From: Prevotellaceae bacterium UBA1726
GTDB taxonomy: Bacteria; Bacteroidota; Bacteroidia; Bacteroidales; Bacteroidaceae
DNA length: 7,777 nt
Direction of reading: 5' to 3'
Assembly (NCBI GenBank): GCA_002316005.1
Contig: DCIM01000073.1
Location: 1-7,777 of the forward strand
Shown here: piece after piece, positions 1 to 6,180 of the stretch
Position numbering within the stretch: the first letter of the stretch is position 1
Layout: each line of letters begins with the position of its first letter
Position numbers and translations under genes: made by a program
The notes under the pieces: generated by a model
Database searches by the model: none
What the model was told of the DNA's origin: nothing
Seen by the model: the letters and a program-made list of their open reading frames with translations, nothing else

Positions 1-293
1 CCAATTCCCTTGCAGTCGCGACTGAGCATATAATCGCCCACTACCTGACCTCCAACAATAATGATAAAGTCATTCTCGCGCACAATCTGCTTTTTGGTGT
101 CAACAGTATATGTTGCCTGACCGGAAGTACACAAAGCGAGGAAAAGGCAATCCATACGCATAGCTTTCAATGGCAATGGTACATCTTCAAAATTTGTAAA
201 TAATACCATGTCATCATTCAGAAAATCACCGCCACAACCTAAGGACCGTGCCTGAGGCACAGAAATACCTTCCAACTTAGCCAATTTGTTCAT
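1..293 (-). CDS. AraC-family transcriptional regulator, N-terminal part (cut by window edge)
   Basis: Ninety-seven codons are visible, starting with ATG (MNKLAKLEGI) at 293 and running off the left edge; the ORF is open throughout. The visible part reads like the N-terminal cupin-like sensing domain of Bacteroidetes AraC-type regulators: residues 22-39 give a 'DFLNDDMVLFTNFEDVPL' stretch, followed by 'MDCLFLALCTSGQATYTVDT' around residues 47-66 and 'ENDFIIIVGGQVV' around 73-85. In this family the C-terminal half, outside this window, holds two helix-turn-helix motifs that bind DNA. The gene lies 61 bp downstream of the GH78-like gene on the same strand but has a candidate promoter of its own. 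Its targets cannot be told from this sequence. Family assignment is by eye and the DNA-binding domain is not seen. Confidence 0.75.
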   Translation of the reverse strand, partial: MNKLAKLEGISVPQARSLGCGGDFLNDDMVLFTNFEDVPLPLKAMRMDCLFLALCTSGQATYTVDTKKQIVRENDFIIIVGGQVVGDYMLSRDCKGI

Positions 294-312
294 ATTGCAA
301 TATTATTTGGTG

Positions 313-344
313 CAAATATAACAAATTCTCCGGAAATAACGAAA
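313..344 (-). promoter_or_regulatory. Candidate Bacteroidetes promoter for the AraC-type gene
   Basis: On the minus strand, TATATTTG (313-320) matches the Bacteroidetes -7 consensus TAnnTTTG. Twenty bases further upstream TTTC (341-344) is one mismatch from the -33 element TTTG. Transcription would start near 306, giving a leader of about a dozen bases before the ATG at 293. Found by consensus match only. Confidence 0.55.
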
Positions 345-354
345 GAAAAATCGG

Positions 355-1296
355 TTAAAAAGATAAATTTTGGGCAATTTTGGGGACAATTTGCAGTCCT
401 TCTACCTTAGAAACATTCTTCGGACGGAATAATTTGTCTCCAGTTATATAGATTTTTCTAAACCACGAAGCGGTAAAACGGAGCAAAAATTGTTCATCAG
501 TATGCCCACTACAGATATATTCCGACCCAGAAATATAAATGTGCTGTCCTGGTTTCGCGTCACGAATGGTGACACGAATCAAACCATAGAATCCTTTGCC
601 AAAGTCATAGGAAATACCCTTCTCATCCCAATCAACACTGAAATACTTAAGTTTTTCCACCTTATTAATATATTCGTAGGAAGAAGTAAAAGGCAGAAAC
701 GAAACATCAAAACGCCCATCTTCAGCATACTCAACAGGTAGCCAACCCATAATTTCTTCTTTAGAAACCTCACAAATACTATTGATTGACATTCTTCCAT
801 CAGCGAACTCAGCGTTACAATCAGTCATATAAGCATTAAGAGGACGGCACAGCCATGATTTGTCAGCATCATGGACAAATAGTTTGTTTTTCGTAGAAAC
901 GCCTTCAAAACGCAAAGAAAACGCGGGCGTTTCATCAAGAACAGATGGACAAACTAATAGTGTGATAGTATTAGAATCATTTTGCAGATATCTCGTCACA
1001 TCAAAACGCATTGCAATAGGTTCAGTCTTATCAATACTTTCTCTATAAGGAGCACGCGCCATAGGATAAGAAGGAATAGAAACGAGATTACCATTCACAT
1101 AGAGGCGGAAATAACCAGTAGTGGCAATTGCGATGGAACCTTCCTGTGGTTCAAACGAATCAACATAAGTATGACTATAGGCAACTTGCTGACCGACATA
1201 AGCCTCAGGACAAGTGAGCCATAAAGAAGAACACTCCTGAGCGTTAAGGCCCAGGAGTGTCATCATTGATATCAATATCGTTGAAATTCGTTTCAA
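355..1296 (-). CDS. Secreted protein resembling the non-catalytic beta-sandwich domains of GH78 alpha-L-rhamnosidases
   Basis: 313 aa. The start is a TTG at 1296: there is no in-frame ATG before residues 11-12, an in-frame stop lies four codons upstream, and only this start gives a complete signal peptide (MKRISTILISMMTLLGLNA, with Lys-Arg at 2-3). It is therefore probably exported. Residues about 50-130 ('TTGYFRLYVNG', then 'FDVTRYLQNDSNTITLLVCP') resemble the N-terminal carbohydrate-binding-like domain of GH78 enzymes. Residues about 225-305 ('DFGKGFYGLIRVTI', then 'FRKIYITGD') resemble their jelly-roll domain. The large (alpha/alpha)6 catalytic barrel of real rhamnosidases is missing, so I do not predict hydrolase activity; glycan or surface binding is a guess. 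It begins 19 bp after gyrB with no terminator between them, suggesting co-transcription. The reading frame is intact and stops with TAA. It could also be an unrelated beta-sandwich family. Confidence 0.6.
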   Translation of the reverse strand: MKRISTILISMMTLLGLNAQECSSLWLTCPEAYVGQQVAYSHTYVDSFEPQEGSIAIATTGYFRLYVNGNLVSIPSYPMARAPYRESIDKTEPIAMRFDVTRYLQNDSNTITLLVCPSVLDETPAFSLRFEGVSTKNKLFVHDADKSWLCRPLNAYMTDCNAEFADGRMSINSICEVSKEEIMGWLPVEYAEDGRFDVSFLPFTSSYEYINKVEKLKYFSVDWDEKGISYDFGKGFYGLIRVTIRDAKPGQHIYISGSEYICSGHTDEQFLLRFTASWFRKIYITGDKLFRPKNVSKVEGLQIVPKIAQNLSF

Positions 1297-1315
1297 ATCA
1301 AACTTTCACTATTGA

Positions 1316-3304
1316 TTAAGCATCGATATTTGCATAAGTAGCATTCTGCTCAATGAAAATACGGCGTGGTTCTACATCATCACCCATAAGCATTGAGAAT
1401 ACCTCATCAGCCTCTGCAGCGTTTTCAATAGTAACCTGCTTCAAGAGACGCTTCTCTGGATCCATTGTAGTTTCCCACAACTGCTCAGGATTCATCTCAC
1501 CAAGACCCTTATAACGCTGAGTGTAAACTGCGCCCTCATCACCAGAAGCATACTTGTCAATGAACATCTGTCGCTGCTGATCAGAATAGCAATACTCCTC
1601 AATCTTCTTATAACGGCACTTATAGAGAGGTGGCTGAGCGATATAGAGGTGACCTTCCTGAATAACGCGAGGCATGAAGCGATAGAAGAGAGTCATGATA
1701 AGTGTGTCGATGTGAGAACCATCGACATCGGCATCGGTCATAATCACAATCTTATCATAACGAAGCTTGTCGATATTAGCTTCCTTTGTATCCTCGCCGT
1801 CAACACCAAAGCGAACTCCAATTGCCTGAAGAATGATGCTTACAGACTCTGATTCAAATACTTTGTGCCACTGAACCTTCTCTACATTCAGGATCTTACC
1901 ACGAAGTGGAAGGATTGCCTGATAGTTACGGTCACGGCCCTGCTTTGCTGAACCACCCGCAGAATCTCCCTCGACGAGGAAAATCTCAGTGAGCTTAGGA
2001 TCACGGCAAGAACAGTCGGCAAGTTTTCCAGGAAGACCACCACCCGACATAGGGCTCTTGCGCTGTACCTTCTCGCGAGCGTTGCGTGCAGCAATACGAG
2101 CTGTTGCAGCAAGAATAACCTTGTCGCAAATCTTCTTTGCCTCTACAGGATGCTCCTCCAGATAGTTAGAAAGAGCCTCACCTACTGCCTGCTGAACAGC
2201 ACCATTTACCTCAGAGTTACCGAGTTTTGTCTTTGTCTGTCCCTCGAACTGAGGCTCAGCAACCTTTACTGAGATAACAGCAGTAAGACCTTCCTTGAAG
2301 TCTTCACCCGAGATTTCAATCTTTGCCTTCTCAATCTGCTTTGAAATGACAGGATCATTGTCGGCATACTTCTTCAGTGTACGCTGAAGAGCAACTCGGA
2401 AACCTGTGAGGTGAGTACCACCCTCAATAGTATTGATATTGTTTACATATGAGTGGATATTCTCAGAATAGTCTGTGTTATACATCACAGCAGCCTCAAT
2501 TGGCACACCCTGCTTCTCTGTCTTCAGGTAGATTACATCATCAAAAAGATGTGTACGATGACGATCGACATAGCGAACGAACTCCTTCAAACCGTCAGAA
2601 GCATGGAAAACCTGCTGCTTAGGAGTCCAGCCCTCTACGAGATTGCCTTCCTCGTCAACCTCTGGACGAAGGTCGGTAAGAGTAATCTTGATACCTGCGT
2701 TGAGGAATGCGAGCTCACGCATACGACGAGCAACAATGTCGTACTTGTATGTTGTTGTGATGAAAATCGAGCCATCAGGCCAGAACTGCTGACGAGTACC
2801 ACGCTTATCAGTCTCACCTACAACCTTTACATCATAGAGAGGCTTACCCTGAGCATATTCCTGCTGATAGATCTTGCCATCACGGAACACCTGAGAAAGC
2901 ATGTGAGTAGAGAGTGCGTTAACACAACTTACACCCACACCGTGGAGACCGCCTGATACTTTGTACGAGCCTTTATCGAACTTACCACCGGCATGAAGTA
3001 CAGTCATTACAACCTCCAAAGCCGACTTGTGCATCTTTGGATGCTCGTCAACTGGAATACCACGACCATTATCCTCTACAGTGATAGAGTTATCTTCGTT
3101 GATTGTGACCTCGATATCTGTACAATATCCTGCCATTGCCTCATCGATAGAGTTATCGACAGTCTCGTTTACGAGATGATGAAGACCCTTCTCTGAGATA
3201 TCGCCAATATACATAGCCGGACGCTTGCGTACAGCCTCCAAACCTTCAAGCACCTGAATACTACTACCAGTGTAATTACCTTCTGCCTGCTGAATTTCTT
3301 CCAT
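1316..3304 (-). CDS. gyrB: DNA gyrase subunit B
   Basis: 662 aa, full length for the short GyrB type that lacks the roughly 170-residue insertion of E. coli GyrB. GyrB pairs with GyrA and uses ATP to introduce negative supercoils. The GHKL ATPase domain shows 'NETVDNSIDEA' (46-56, catalytic Glu47), 'EDNGRGIP' (77-84, Asp78 for ATP binding) and 'GGLHGVGVSCVNALS' (118-132). The transducer domain carries 'QTKTKLGN' (356-363) with the conserved lysines. The TOPRIM domain has 'EGDSAGGSAKQGRDR' (445-459) and 'DADVDGSHI' (524-532), giving the metal-binding acidic residues Glu445, Asp524 and Asp526. 'QRYKGLGEMNPEQLWETTMDP' at about 596-616 is the C-terminal GyrB signature and favours GyrB over ParE. 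The ATG at 3304 follows an A/T-rich leader with no Shine-Dalgarno site, usual for this phylum. A promoter lies directly upstream and the GH78-like gene follows after 19 bp. Confidence 0.97.
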   Translation of the reverse strand: MEEIQQAEGNYTGSSIQVLEGLEAVRKRPAMYIGDISEKGLHHLVNETVDNSIDEAMAGYCTDIEVTINEDNSITVEDNGRGIPVDEHPKMHKSALEVVMTVLHAGGKFDKGSYKVSGGLHGVGVSCVNALSTHMLSQVFRDGKIYQQEYAQGKPLYDVKVVGETDKRGTRQQFWPDGSIFITTTYKYDIVARRMRELAFLNAGIKITLTDLRPEVDEEGNLVEGWTPKQQVFHASDGLKEFVRYVDRHRTHLFDDVIYLKTEKQGVPIEAAVMYNTDYSENIHSYVNNINTIEGGTHLTGFRVALQRTLKKYADNDPVISKQIEKAKIEISGEDFKEGLTAVISVKVAEPQFEGQTKTKLGNSEVNGAVQQAVGEALSNYLEEHPVEAKKICDKVILAATARIAARNAREKVQRKSPMSGGGLPGKLADCSCRDPKLTEIFLVEGDSAGGSAKQGRDRNYQAILPLRGKILNVEKVQWHKVFESESVSIILQAIGVRFGVDGEDTKEANIDKLRYDKIVIMTDADVDGSHIDTLIMTLFYRFMPRVIQEGHLYIAQPPLYKCRYKKIEEYCYSDQQRQMFIDKYASGDEGAVYTQRYKGLGEMNPEQLWETTMDPEKRLLKQVTIENAAEADEVFSMLMGDDVEPRRIFIEQNATYANIDA

Positions 3305-3341
3305 TGTATTTATTGTATTATTTTGTATCTATTACGGAGTG

Positions 3342-3357
3342 TTGGGCTATTACCCAA
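3342..3357 (-). other. Small hairpin near the 5' end of the gyrB leader
   Basis: TTGGG (3342-3346) and CCCAA (3353-3357) form a 5-bp inverted repeat with a 6-base loop. It lies a few bases inside the transcript expected from the gyrB promoter, about 40 bases before the start codon. A hairpin at the extreme 5' end can protect an mRNA from decay; that role here is inference, and the stem is short enough to be chance. Confidence 0.3.
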
Positions 3358-3367
3358 TATAACTATG

Positions 3368-3399
3368 CAAAGATACAAAAAAAAATCGAATCCGCCACA
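3368..3399 (-). promoter_or_regulatory. Candidate gyrB promoter
   Basis: On the minus strand, TATCTTTG (3368-3375, followed by CA) is a full match to TAnnTTTG. With a 20-base spacer, TGTG (3396-3399) stands at the -33 position, one mismatch from TTTG. A T-rich run fills much of the spacer. The expected start is near 3361, leaving a leader of about 57 bases. Consensus match only. Confidence 0.65.
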
Positions 3400-3406
3400 C
3401 AAAATA

Positions 3407-3422
3407 TAGCAAAAAAGTGCTA
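3407..3422 (-). terminator. Weak hairpin after the PagL-like gene, possible terminator
   Basis: TAGCA (3407-3411) and TGCTA (3418-3422) pair as a 5-bp stem around a 6-base loop, extendable by an A/T-rich imperfect stem. On the minus strand it is followed by TATTTTG, only a poor U-tract. It lies about 40 bases after the stop of the PagL-like gene and just upstream of the gyrB promoter, a sensible place for a terminator, but the stem is short and A/T-rich. Confidence 0.25.
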
Positions 3423-3431
3423 AATATAATA

Positions 3432-3448
3432 ATGTACGCGCGTGCGCA
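3432..3448. other. 17-nt strictly alternating purine/pyrimidine tract (Z-DNA-prone) upstream of gyrB
   Basis: ATGTACGCGCGTGCGCA alternates purine and pyrimidine without a break and is dominated by CG/GC and TG/CA steps, the composition that most readily adopts left-handed Z-DNA under negative supercoiling. It contains the 8-bp palindrome ACGCGCGT. It sits in the noncoding gap between the PagL-like stop (3459) and the gyrB promoter, roughly 60 bases upstream of the -7 element, and stands out against the surrounding A/T-rich sequence. The alternation is directly visible; a structural or regulatory role is inference. Confidence 0.4.
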
Positions 3449-3458
3449 AAGGAAATTC

Positions 3459-4691
3459 CTATTTAAACGGGCAATAACCCACTACAAACTGGAAATAATT
3501 TGCCTTTATTGCACAGGCATTTATATTATATCCGAGATACATTTTTTTTGCAAGGACGGGCATATACCAGCGCAAGCCGACTGTTTCATAATAGCGTTTT
3601 TGGTTTGCATCGGCAGTACATCCCAATCGTTTCTGCAGATAATAGCCGATACTCATGTGCAGGGAGAAATCCTTGTAGAAGGCCTCGTGTTGCAGGGAAA
3701 CACCCAGTACATGCGGCGAAAGCTTATAGTCGGCCACCGACCCATTACGCGCCTCAGATTCAGCCATGGCAGCAGTGAAAGGCATATAGACATAATCAAA
3801 ACCTACACCTGAAGCGAACTTTTTGGAATAGCTCCACATCAATGCACCACTTGCCGACCAAGCATAATACATCTTATAGGAGGTTTGTCTGTCAGCAGGC
3901 ATCAGAGTGAAGTCGTAATTGAAGTCCTGAAGCAGAGTCTGAGGGGCTACTCCTACAGTAAAATCAGCGTACAAATGTTTCTTCCAATCCTTTGAAAGCC
4001 CATGAACATATGGTTTTCTGGCCACAGTATCAGGGTTCATGACATAACTTGCCGTCAAACCGACATCCAGAGTGTTTGCTCCAATGTTAGGCTGATTGAG
4101 CTTTCCATTGGAATAATGGCGGAAACCAGCCTCTATGCCCAACTGGAAATTGCGTGTGACATTATACTTTGCATAAACTCCCAACCCCACAAAAACAGAG
4201 AGCCAATTGCCGATAATGTTATTCTCCGCATTGGTTTCGGTATTATAAGGACGTGTGCAAAAGCCGAGGCCGTTTTCGAATTTATAGCCGAGATCAAAGT
4301 TTCGGTTTCTCGCAAGCGATCGGCGAAAAGCGAAGAACGGGGTTATCATCACACCAAGACCTGACGTATACTGAATATCGTCCGACCAGATTCGGTCGTC
4401 CCAATGAAGCTTAACCCGACTGTAATCGCCCACAAGCAGACCGCCCTCCAACGTAGGACGCCCCCAAATCTCGTCGAAACAGTCCACACTGTCACCTTTT
4501 GCCTTCCAATTGAAAGCAGCCTCAAAGTACTTCACATCCTGAGTCTTTATCAGCTGCTTCATGTATATATCCTTTTTTATGAGGACACCTTGATAGCCGC
4601 CAGCCGTCACAGATACCTCCTGACCGAAAGCCGCCATCGGGGCAAACAGCCAGAATACCGCAAAAACAAACTGAAACAATATCTTGTTCAT
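3459..4691 (-). CDS. PagL-like acyloxyacyl hydrolase family outer-membrane beta-barrel protein
   Basis: 410 aa from the ATG at 4691. An upstream in-frame TTG would add six residues but weaken the signal peptide, so the ATG is preferred. The signal peptide is MNKILFQFVFAVFWLFAPMAAFG, cleaved before Gln-Glu. The mature protein is rich in alternating aromatic/polar strands typical of an outer-membrane barrel. The stretch 'GIEAGFRHYSNGKLNQPNIGAN' (about 185-206) matches the active-site region of the PagL/acyloxyacyl hydrolase family, which removes a 3-O-acyl chain from lipid A; His192 and Ser194 align with the catalytic His and Ser. The position of PagL's catalytic Glu, 12 residues after the Ser, is Asn206 by hand alignment. 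Residues about 220-410 extend well beyond the size of proteobacterial PagL and look like further barrel strands. The gene follows the rpsT terminator by only about 20 bp. Lipid A as substrate is inferred from the family; a plain barrel without activity is possible. Confidence 0.65.
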   Translation of the reverse strand: MNKILFQFVFAVFWLFAPMAAFGQEVSVTAGGYQGVLIKKDIYMKQLIKTQDVKYFEAAFNWKAKGDSVDCFDEIWGRPTLEGGLLVGDYSRVKLHWDDRIWSDDIQYTSGLGVMITPFFAFRRSLARNRNFDLGYKFENGLGFCTRPYNTETNAENNIIGNWLSVFVGLGVYAKYNVTRNFQLGIEAGFRHYSNGKLNQPNIGANTLDVGLTASYVMNPDTVARKPYVHGLSKDWKKHLYADFTVGVAPQTLLQDFNYDFTLMPADRQTSYKMYYAWSASGALMWSYSKKFASGVGFDYVYMPFTAAMAESEARNGSVADYKLSPHVLGVSLQHEAFYKDFSLHMSIGYYLQKRLGCTADANQKRYYETVGLRWYMPVLAKKMYLGYNINACAIKANYFQFVVGYCPFK

Positions 4692-4713
4692 TAGGATTAG
4701 AAGTATCAATTAT

Positions 4714-4747
4714 AAAAAAAGACCGCAATATCTAACGATATGCGGTC
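4714..4747 (-). terminator. Rho-independent terminator of rpsT
   Basis: Read on the minus strand, GACCGCATATC pairs with GATATTGCGGTC (one bulged base) around a 4-base loop, an 11-bp stem at 4721-4747, followed at once by seven T residues (4714-4720). It stands about 40 bases after the rpsT stop. This is the best-formed intrinsic terminator in the window. Its T-tract ends about 20 bases before the ATG of the PagL-like gene, so it could also act as an attenuator for that gene. Confidence 0.85.
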
Positions 4748-4758
4748 AGAACAATCTT

Positions 4759-4779
4759 CTTAGCGTAACTTCGCTAAAG
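4759..4779 (-). other. Second hairpin in the rpsT 3' untranslated region
   Basis: TTAGCG (4760-4765) and CGCTAA (4772-4777) form a perfect 6-bp stem with a 6-base loop, extendable by one C-G pair across a bulged A. It starts within about 10 bases after the rpsT stop and precedes the terminator hairpin. It has no T-tract, so it is more likely a 3'-end stability element than a terminator; that role is inferred. Confidence 0.4.
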
Positions 4780-4787
4780 CCCTTTGA

Positions 4788-5039
4788 TTAGAGGCTGTTT
4801 ACGTGAAGGTTCAAGCTTGACTTGAGGTTAGCTGCCTTGTTAGCGTGAATAAGATTCTGCTTAGCGAGCTTATCAAGCATCTTCTGTACTTTTGGATAGA
4901 GAGCAACAGCCTCTTCACGGTTTGTTGTAGCGCGAAGCTTACGAACTGCATTACGCATTGTCTTAGCGTAGTACTTATTGTGTGCAGTCTTTTTCTTGTC
5001 CTGACGAATTCTCTTCAGGGAACCCTTGTGGTTTGCCAT
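4788..5039 (-). CDS. rpsT: 30S ribosomal protein S20
   Basis: 83 aa, the usual size of S20, a primary binding protein of 16S rRNA in the small subunit. The sequence opens with the family signature MANHKGSLKRIRQ and is very rich in Lys, Arg and Ala. The C-terminal half contains 'QNLIHANKAANLKSSL' (about 61-76), which matches the conserved 'GLIHKNKAARHKSNL'-type helix of S20. The ATG at 5039 is chosen although the frame stays open for 38 codons upstream, because the S20 family begins at MANxK. tRNA-Glu lies 138 bp upstream on the same strand with a strong promoter and no clear terminator between them, so a shared transcript is likely. A strong terminator follows the gene. Confidence 0.95.
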   Translation of the reverse strand: MANHKGSLKRIRQDKKKTAHNKYYAKTMRNAVRKLRATTNREEAVALYPKVQKMLDKLAKQNLIHANKAANLKSSLNLHVNSL

Positions 5040-5177
5040 AATTGTAATTTTTGAAATTAAGTTGATTAATAAAAGCCTATGGGTCTTGCGCATCCCTGCT
5101 GCCCTGGGCGGATTTAAATAAAACCCTCTGCCACCGTTTGCAACTATTATCACATCGCTGTGAGATGACAGATTTCG
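5040..5177 (-). promoter_or_regulatory. Structured leader region between tRNA-Glu and rpsT
   Basis: These 138 bp carry no gene. They hold several short inverted repeats: TCACA/TGTGA around 5150-5163 (5 bp, loop TCGC), a 6-bp stem with one G-U pair at 5110-5126, and GCCC/GGGC at about 5101-5109. The middle is GC-rich compared with the A/T-rich stretch just before the ATG. I find no convincing TAnnTTTG promoter here, which supports read-through from the tRNA promoter. S20 synthesis is known to be feedback-controlled through its leader in E. coli; a similar role here is only a possibility. Confidence 0.35.
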
Positions 5178-5249
5178 TAGTCGGTACGGGACTCGAACCC
5201 GTGTGGCAAGAATGAAAATCTTGAATCCTAACCTCTAGATGAACCGACC
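5178..5249 (-). tRNA. tRNA-Glu (anticodon UUC)
   Basis: 72 nt on the minus strand. The acceptor stem GGTCGGT (5243-5249) pairs with ACCGACT (5179-5185), the first pair being G-U, and is followed by discriminator A at 5178. The anticodon arm is CAAGA-TTTTCAT-TCTTG, giving anticodon TTC for Glu. The T arm is ACGGG-TTCGAGT-CCCGT, with the standard TTCGA loop start. No CCA is encoded at the 3' end (CGA follows), so it must be added enzymatically. This tRNA supplies translation and, in most bacteria, tetrapyrrole synthesis through glutamyl-tRNA. rpsT lies downstream and recO is divergent. Confidence 0.95.
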
Positions 5250-5269
5250 ATGTGACGATTTTGCGGGTG

Positions 5270-5301
5270 CAAAGGTACTATTTTTTTGCTAATTACACAA
5301 A
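5270..5301 (-). promoter_or_regulatory. Bacteroidetes promoter for tRNA-Glu (and probably rpsT)
   Basis: On the minus strand TTTG (5298-5301), 20 bases, then TACCTTTG (5270-5277, followed by CA) is a complete match to the Bacteroidetes consensus TTTG-N19-21-TAnnTTTG. Transcription would start near 5263, about 14 bases before the mature tRNA end at 5249. This is the best promoter match in the window. Confidence 0.8.
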
Positions 5302-5316
5302 TTTTCTTCAAGATTT

Positions 5317-5348
5317 TTTCTAAAAGCAGACTAAATTTTGTAATTTTG
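5317..5348 (+). promoter_or_regulatory. Candidate recO promoter
   Basis: TAATTTTG (5341-5348, followed by CA) is a full match to TAnnTTTG. TTTC (5317-5320), one mismatch from TTTG, lies 20 bases upstream. The start would be near 5355 and the leader about 26 bases. The promoter is back to back with the tRNA-Glu promoter; the -33 elements are about 15 bp apart. The region is generally A/T-rich, which lowers specificity. Confidence 0.55.
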
Positions 5349-5380
5349 CATATATAAATCAAGTGTAAATACAGTTTCGG

Positions 5381-6106
5381 ATGCTCACAAAAACAACTGC
5401 CATAGTGCTTCATTCACTGAAATACGGCGACAAGAAAGTGTTTGTCAATGTATTCAGTCGTGAATATGGAATGATTGCTTTCGCATGTTCCACAAGCAGT
5501 CGTACGAAGGGCAAGAACAAAGCCAACTACTTCCAGCCTTTGAATATAGTGGAGATTGAGTTTGACATGAAACCAAAAGCTGAAATCCACACAATGAAGG
5601 ACATACGAATTGTCTATCCTGCAAAGTCGATTCCTTTTGACCCCTACAAACTGTCCATCTCCATTTTCCTTGCGGAATTTGTGCGTTATGCCCTGATGAA
5701 CGAGCAGAAGAACGTACCAATCTACGACTATGTTGCAGCAAGCATACAATGGTTGGATAATGCAGAGAAGGATTTCGCCAACTTCCACATCATCTTTATG
5801 GTGAAGATGTCGCAGTTCATTGGTTTCTTCCCAAATCTTGACGACTACTTCCCTGGCAGTTGGTTTGACTTGCGAGATGGAAGTTTCACCCCACTCATCC
5901 CGAAACACAAGGAAGTTATCCGTCCTGCAGATGCAACCGCAATCCCTACCCTGGCCCGACTTTCCTATAGCACAATGCACTTGCTGAAGATGTCGCGTAA
6001 CGAGCGAAATCAGTGTACAGAGGGCATCCTCACCTATTACAAGCTCCATCTGCCCGACTTTCCCGAACTGAAATCGTTTGCCGTAATGCGTGAACTTTTT
6101 GCCTGA
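5381..6106 (+). CDS. recO: DNA repair protein RecO
   Basis: 241 aa, the usual RecO length. RecO works with RecR (and RecF) to load RecA onto SSB-coated single-stranded DNA during gap repair and also anneals complementary strands. The N-terminus 'MLTKTTAIVLHSLKYGDKKVFVNVFSREYGMIAF' followed by a beta-rich segment to about residue 80 is the OB-fold DNA-binding domain; the rest is helical, as in known RecO proteins. The paired CxxC cysteines that bind zinc in some RecO proteins (for example Deinococcus) are absent; only two scattered cysteines are seen. It is the only plus-strand gene here, has its own promoter, and converges on yqeY across a repeat-bearing gap. Identity rests on length, the N-terminal signature and overall pattern. 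Confidence 0.88.
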   Translation: MLTKTTAIVLHSLKYGDKKVFVNVFSREYGMIAFACSTSSRTKGKNKANYFQPLNIVEIEFDMKPKAEIHTMKDIRIVYPAKSIPFDPYKLSISIFLAEFVRYALMNEQKNVPIYDYVAASIQWLDNAEKDFANFHIIFMVKMSQFIGFFPNLDDYFPGSWFDLRDGSFTPLIPKHKEVIRPADATAIPTLARLSYSTMHLLKMSRNERNQCTEGILTYYKLHLPDFPELKSFAVMRELFA

Positions 6107-6180
6107 CAGCACGAAGTCTTCATTGCAGAAAAGGCATCATTGCAATCCTTTGAAAATCAGACTCTTCCATTGAGCAAAAG

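Noticed and set aside
355..1296. Calling the GH78-like gene a pseudogene
   Set aside because: It has an intact frame, signal peptide and stop codon, and no remnant of a catalytic domain lies on either side (gyrB before, AraC-type gene after).
2453..2956. A 167-codon plus-strand open frame inside gyrB
   Set aside because: It is antisense to conserved gyrB coding sequence, has no protein-like features and has no promoter.
1316..3304. Calling the type II topoisomerase subunit ParE
   Set aside because: The EGDSAGGSAKQGRDR and QRYKGLGEMNPEQLWETTMDP motifs and overall length fit GyrB best.
5040..5153. N-terminal extension of 38 codons on rpsT
   Set aside because: S20 proteins start at MANxK, which is encoded at 5039; the upstream codons are open by chance and contain inverted repeats of the leader.
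5414..6112. A 232-codon open frame antisense to recO
   Set aside because: It lies exactly opposite recO, shows no recognisable motif, and its Cys/His-rich composition is what a shadow frame gives; recO is clearly the real gene.
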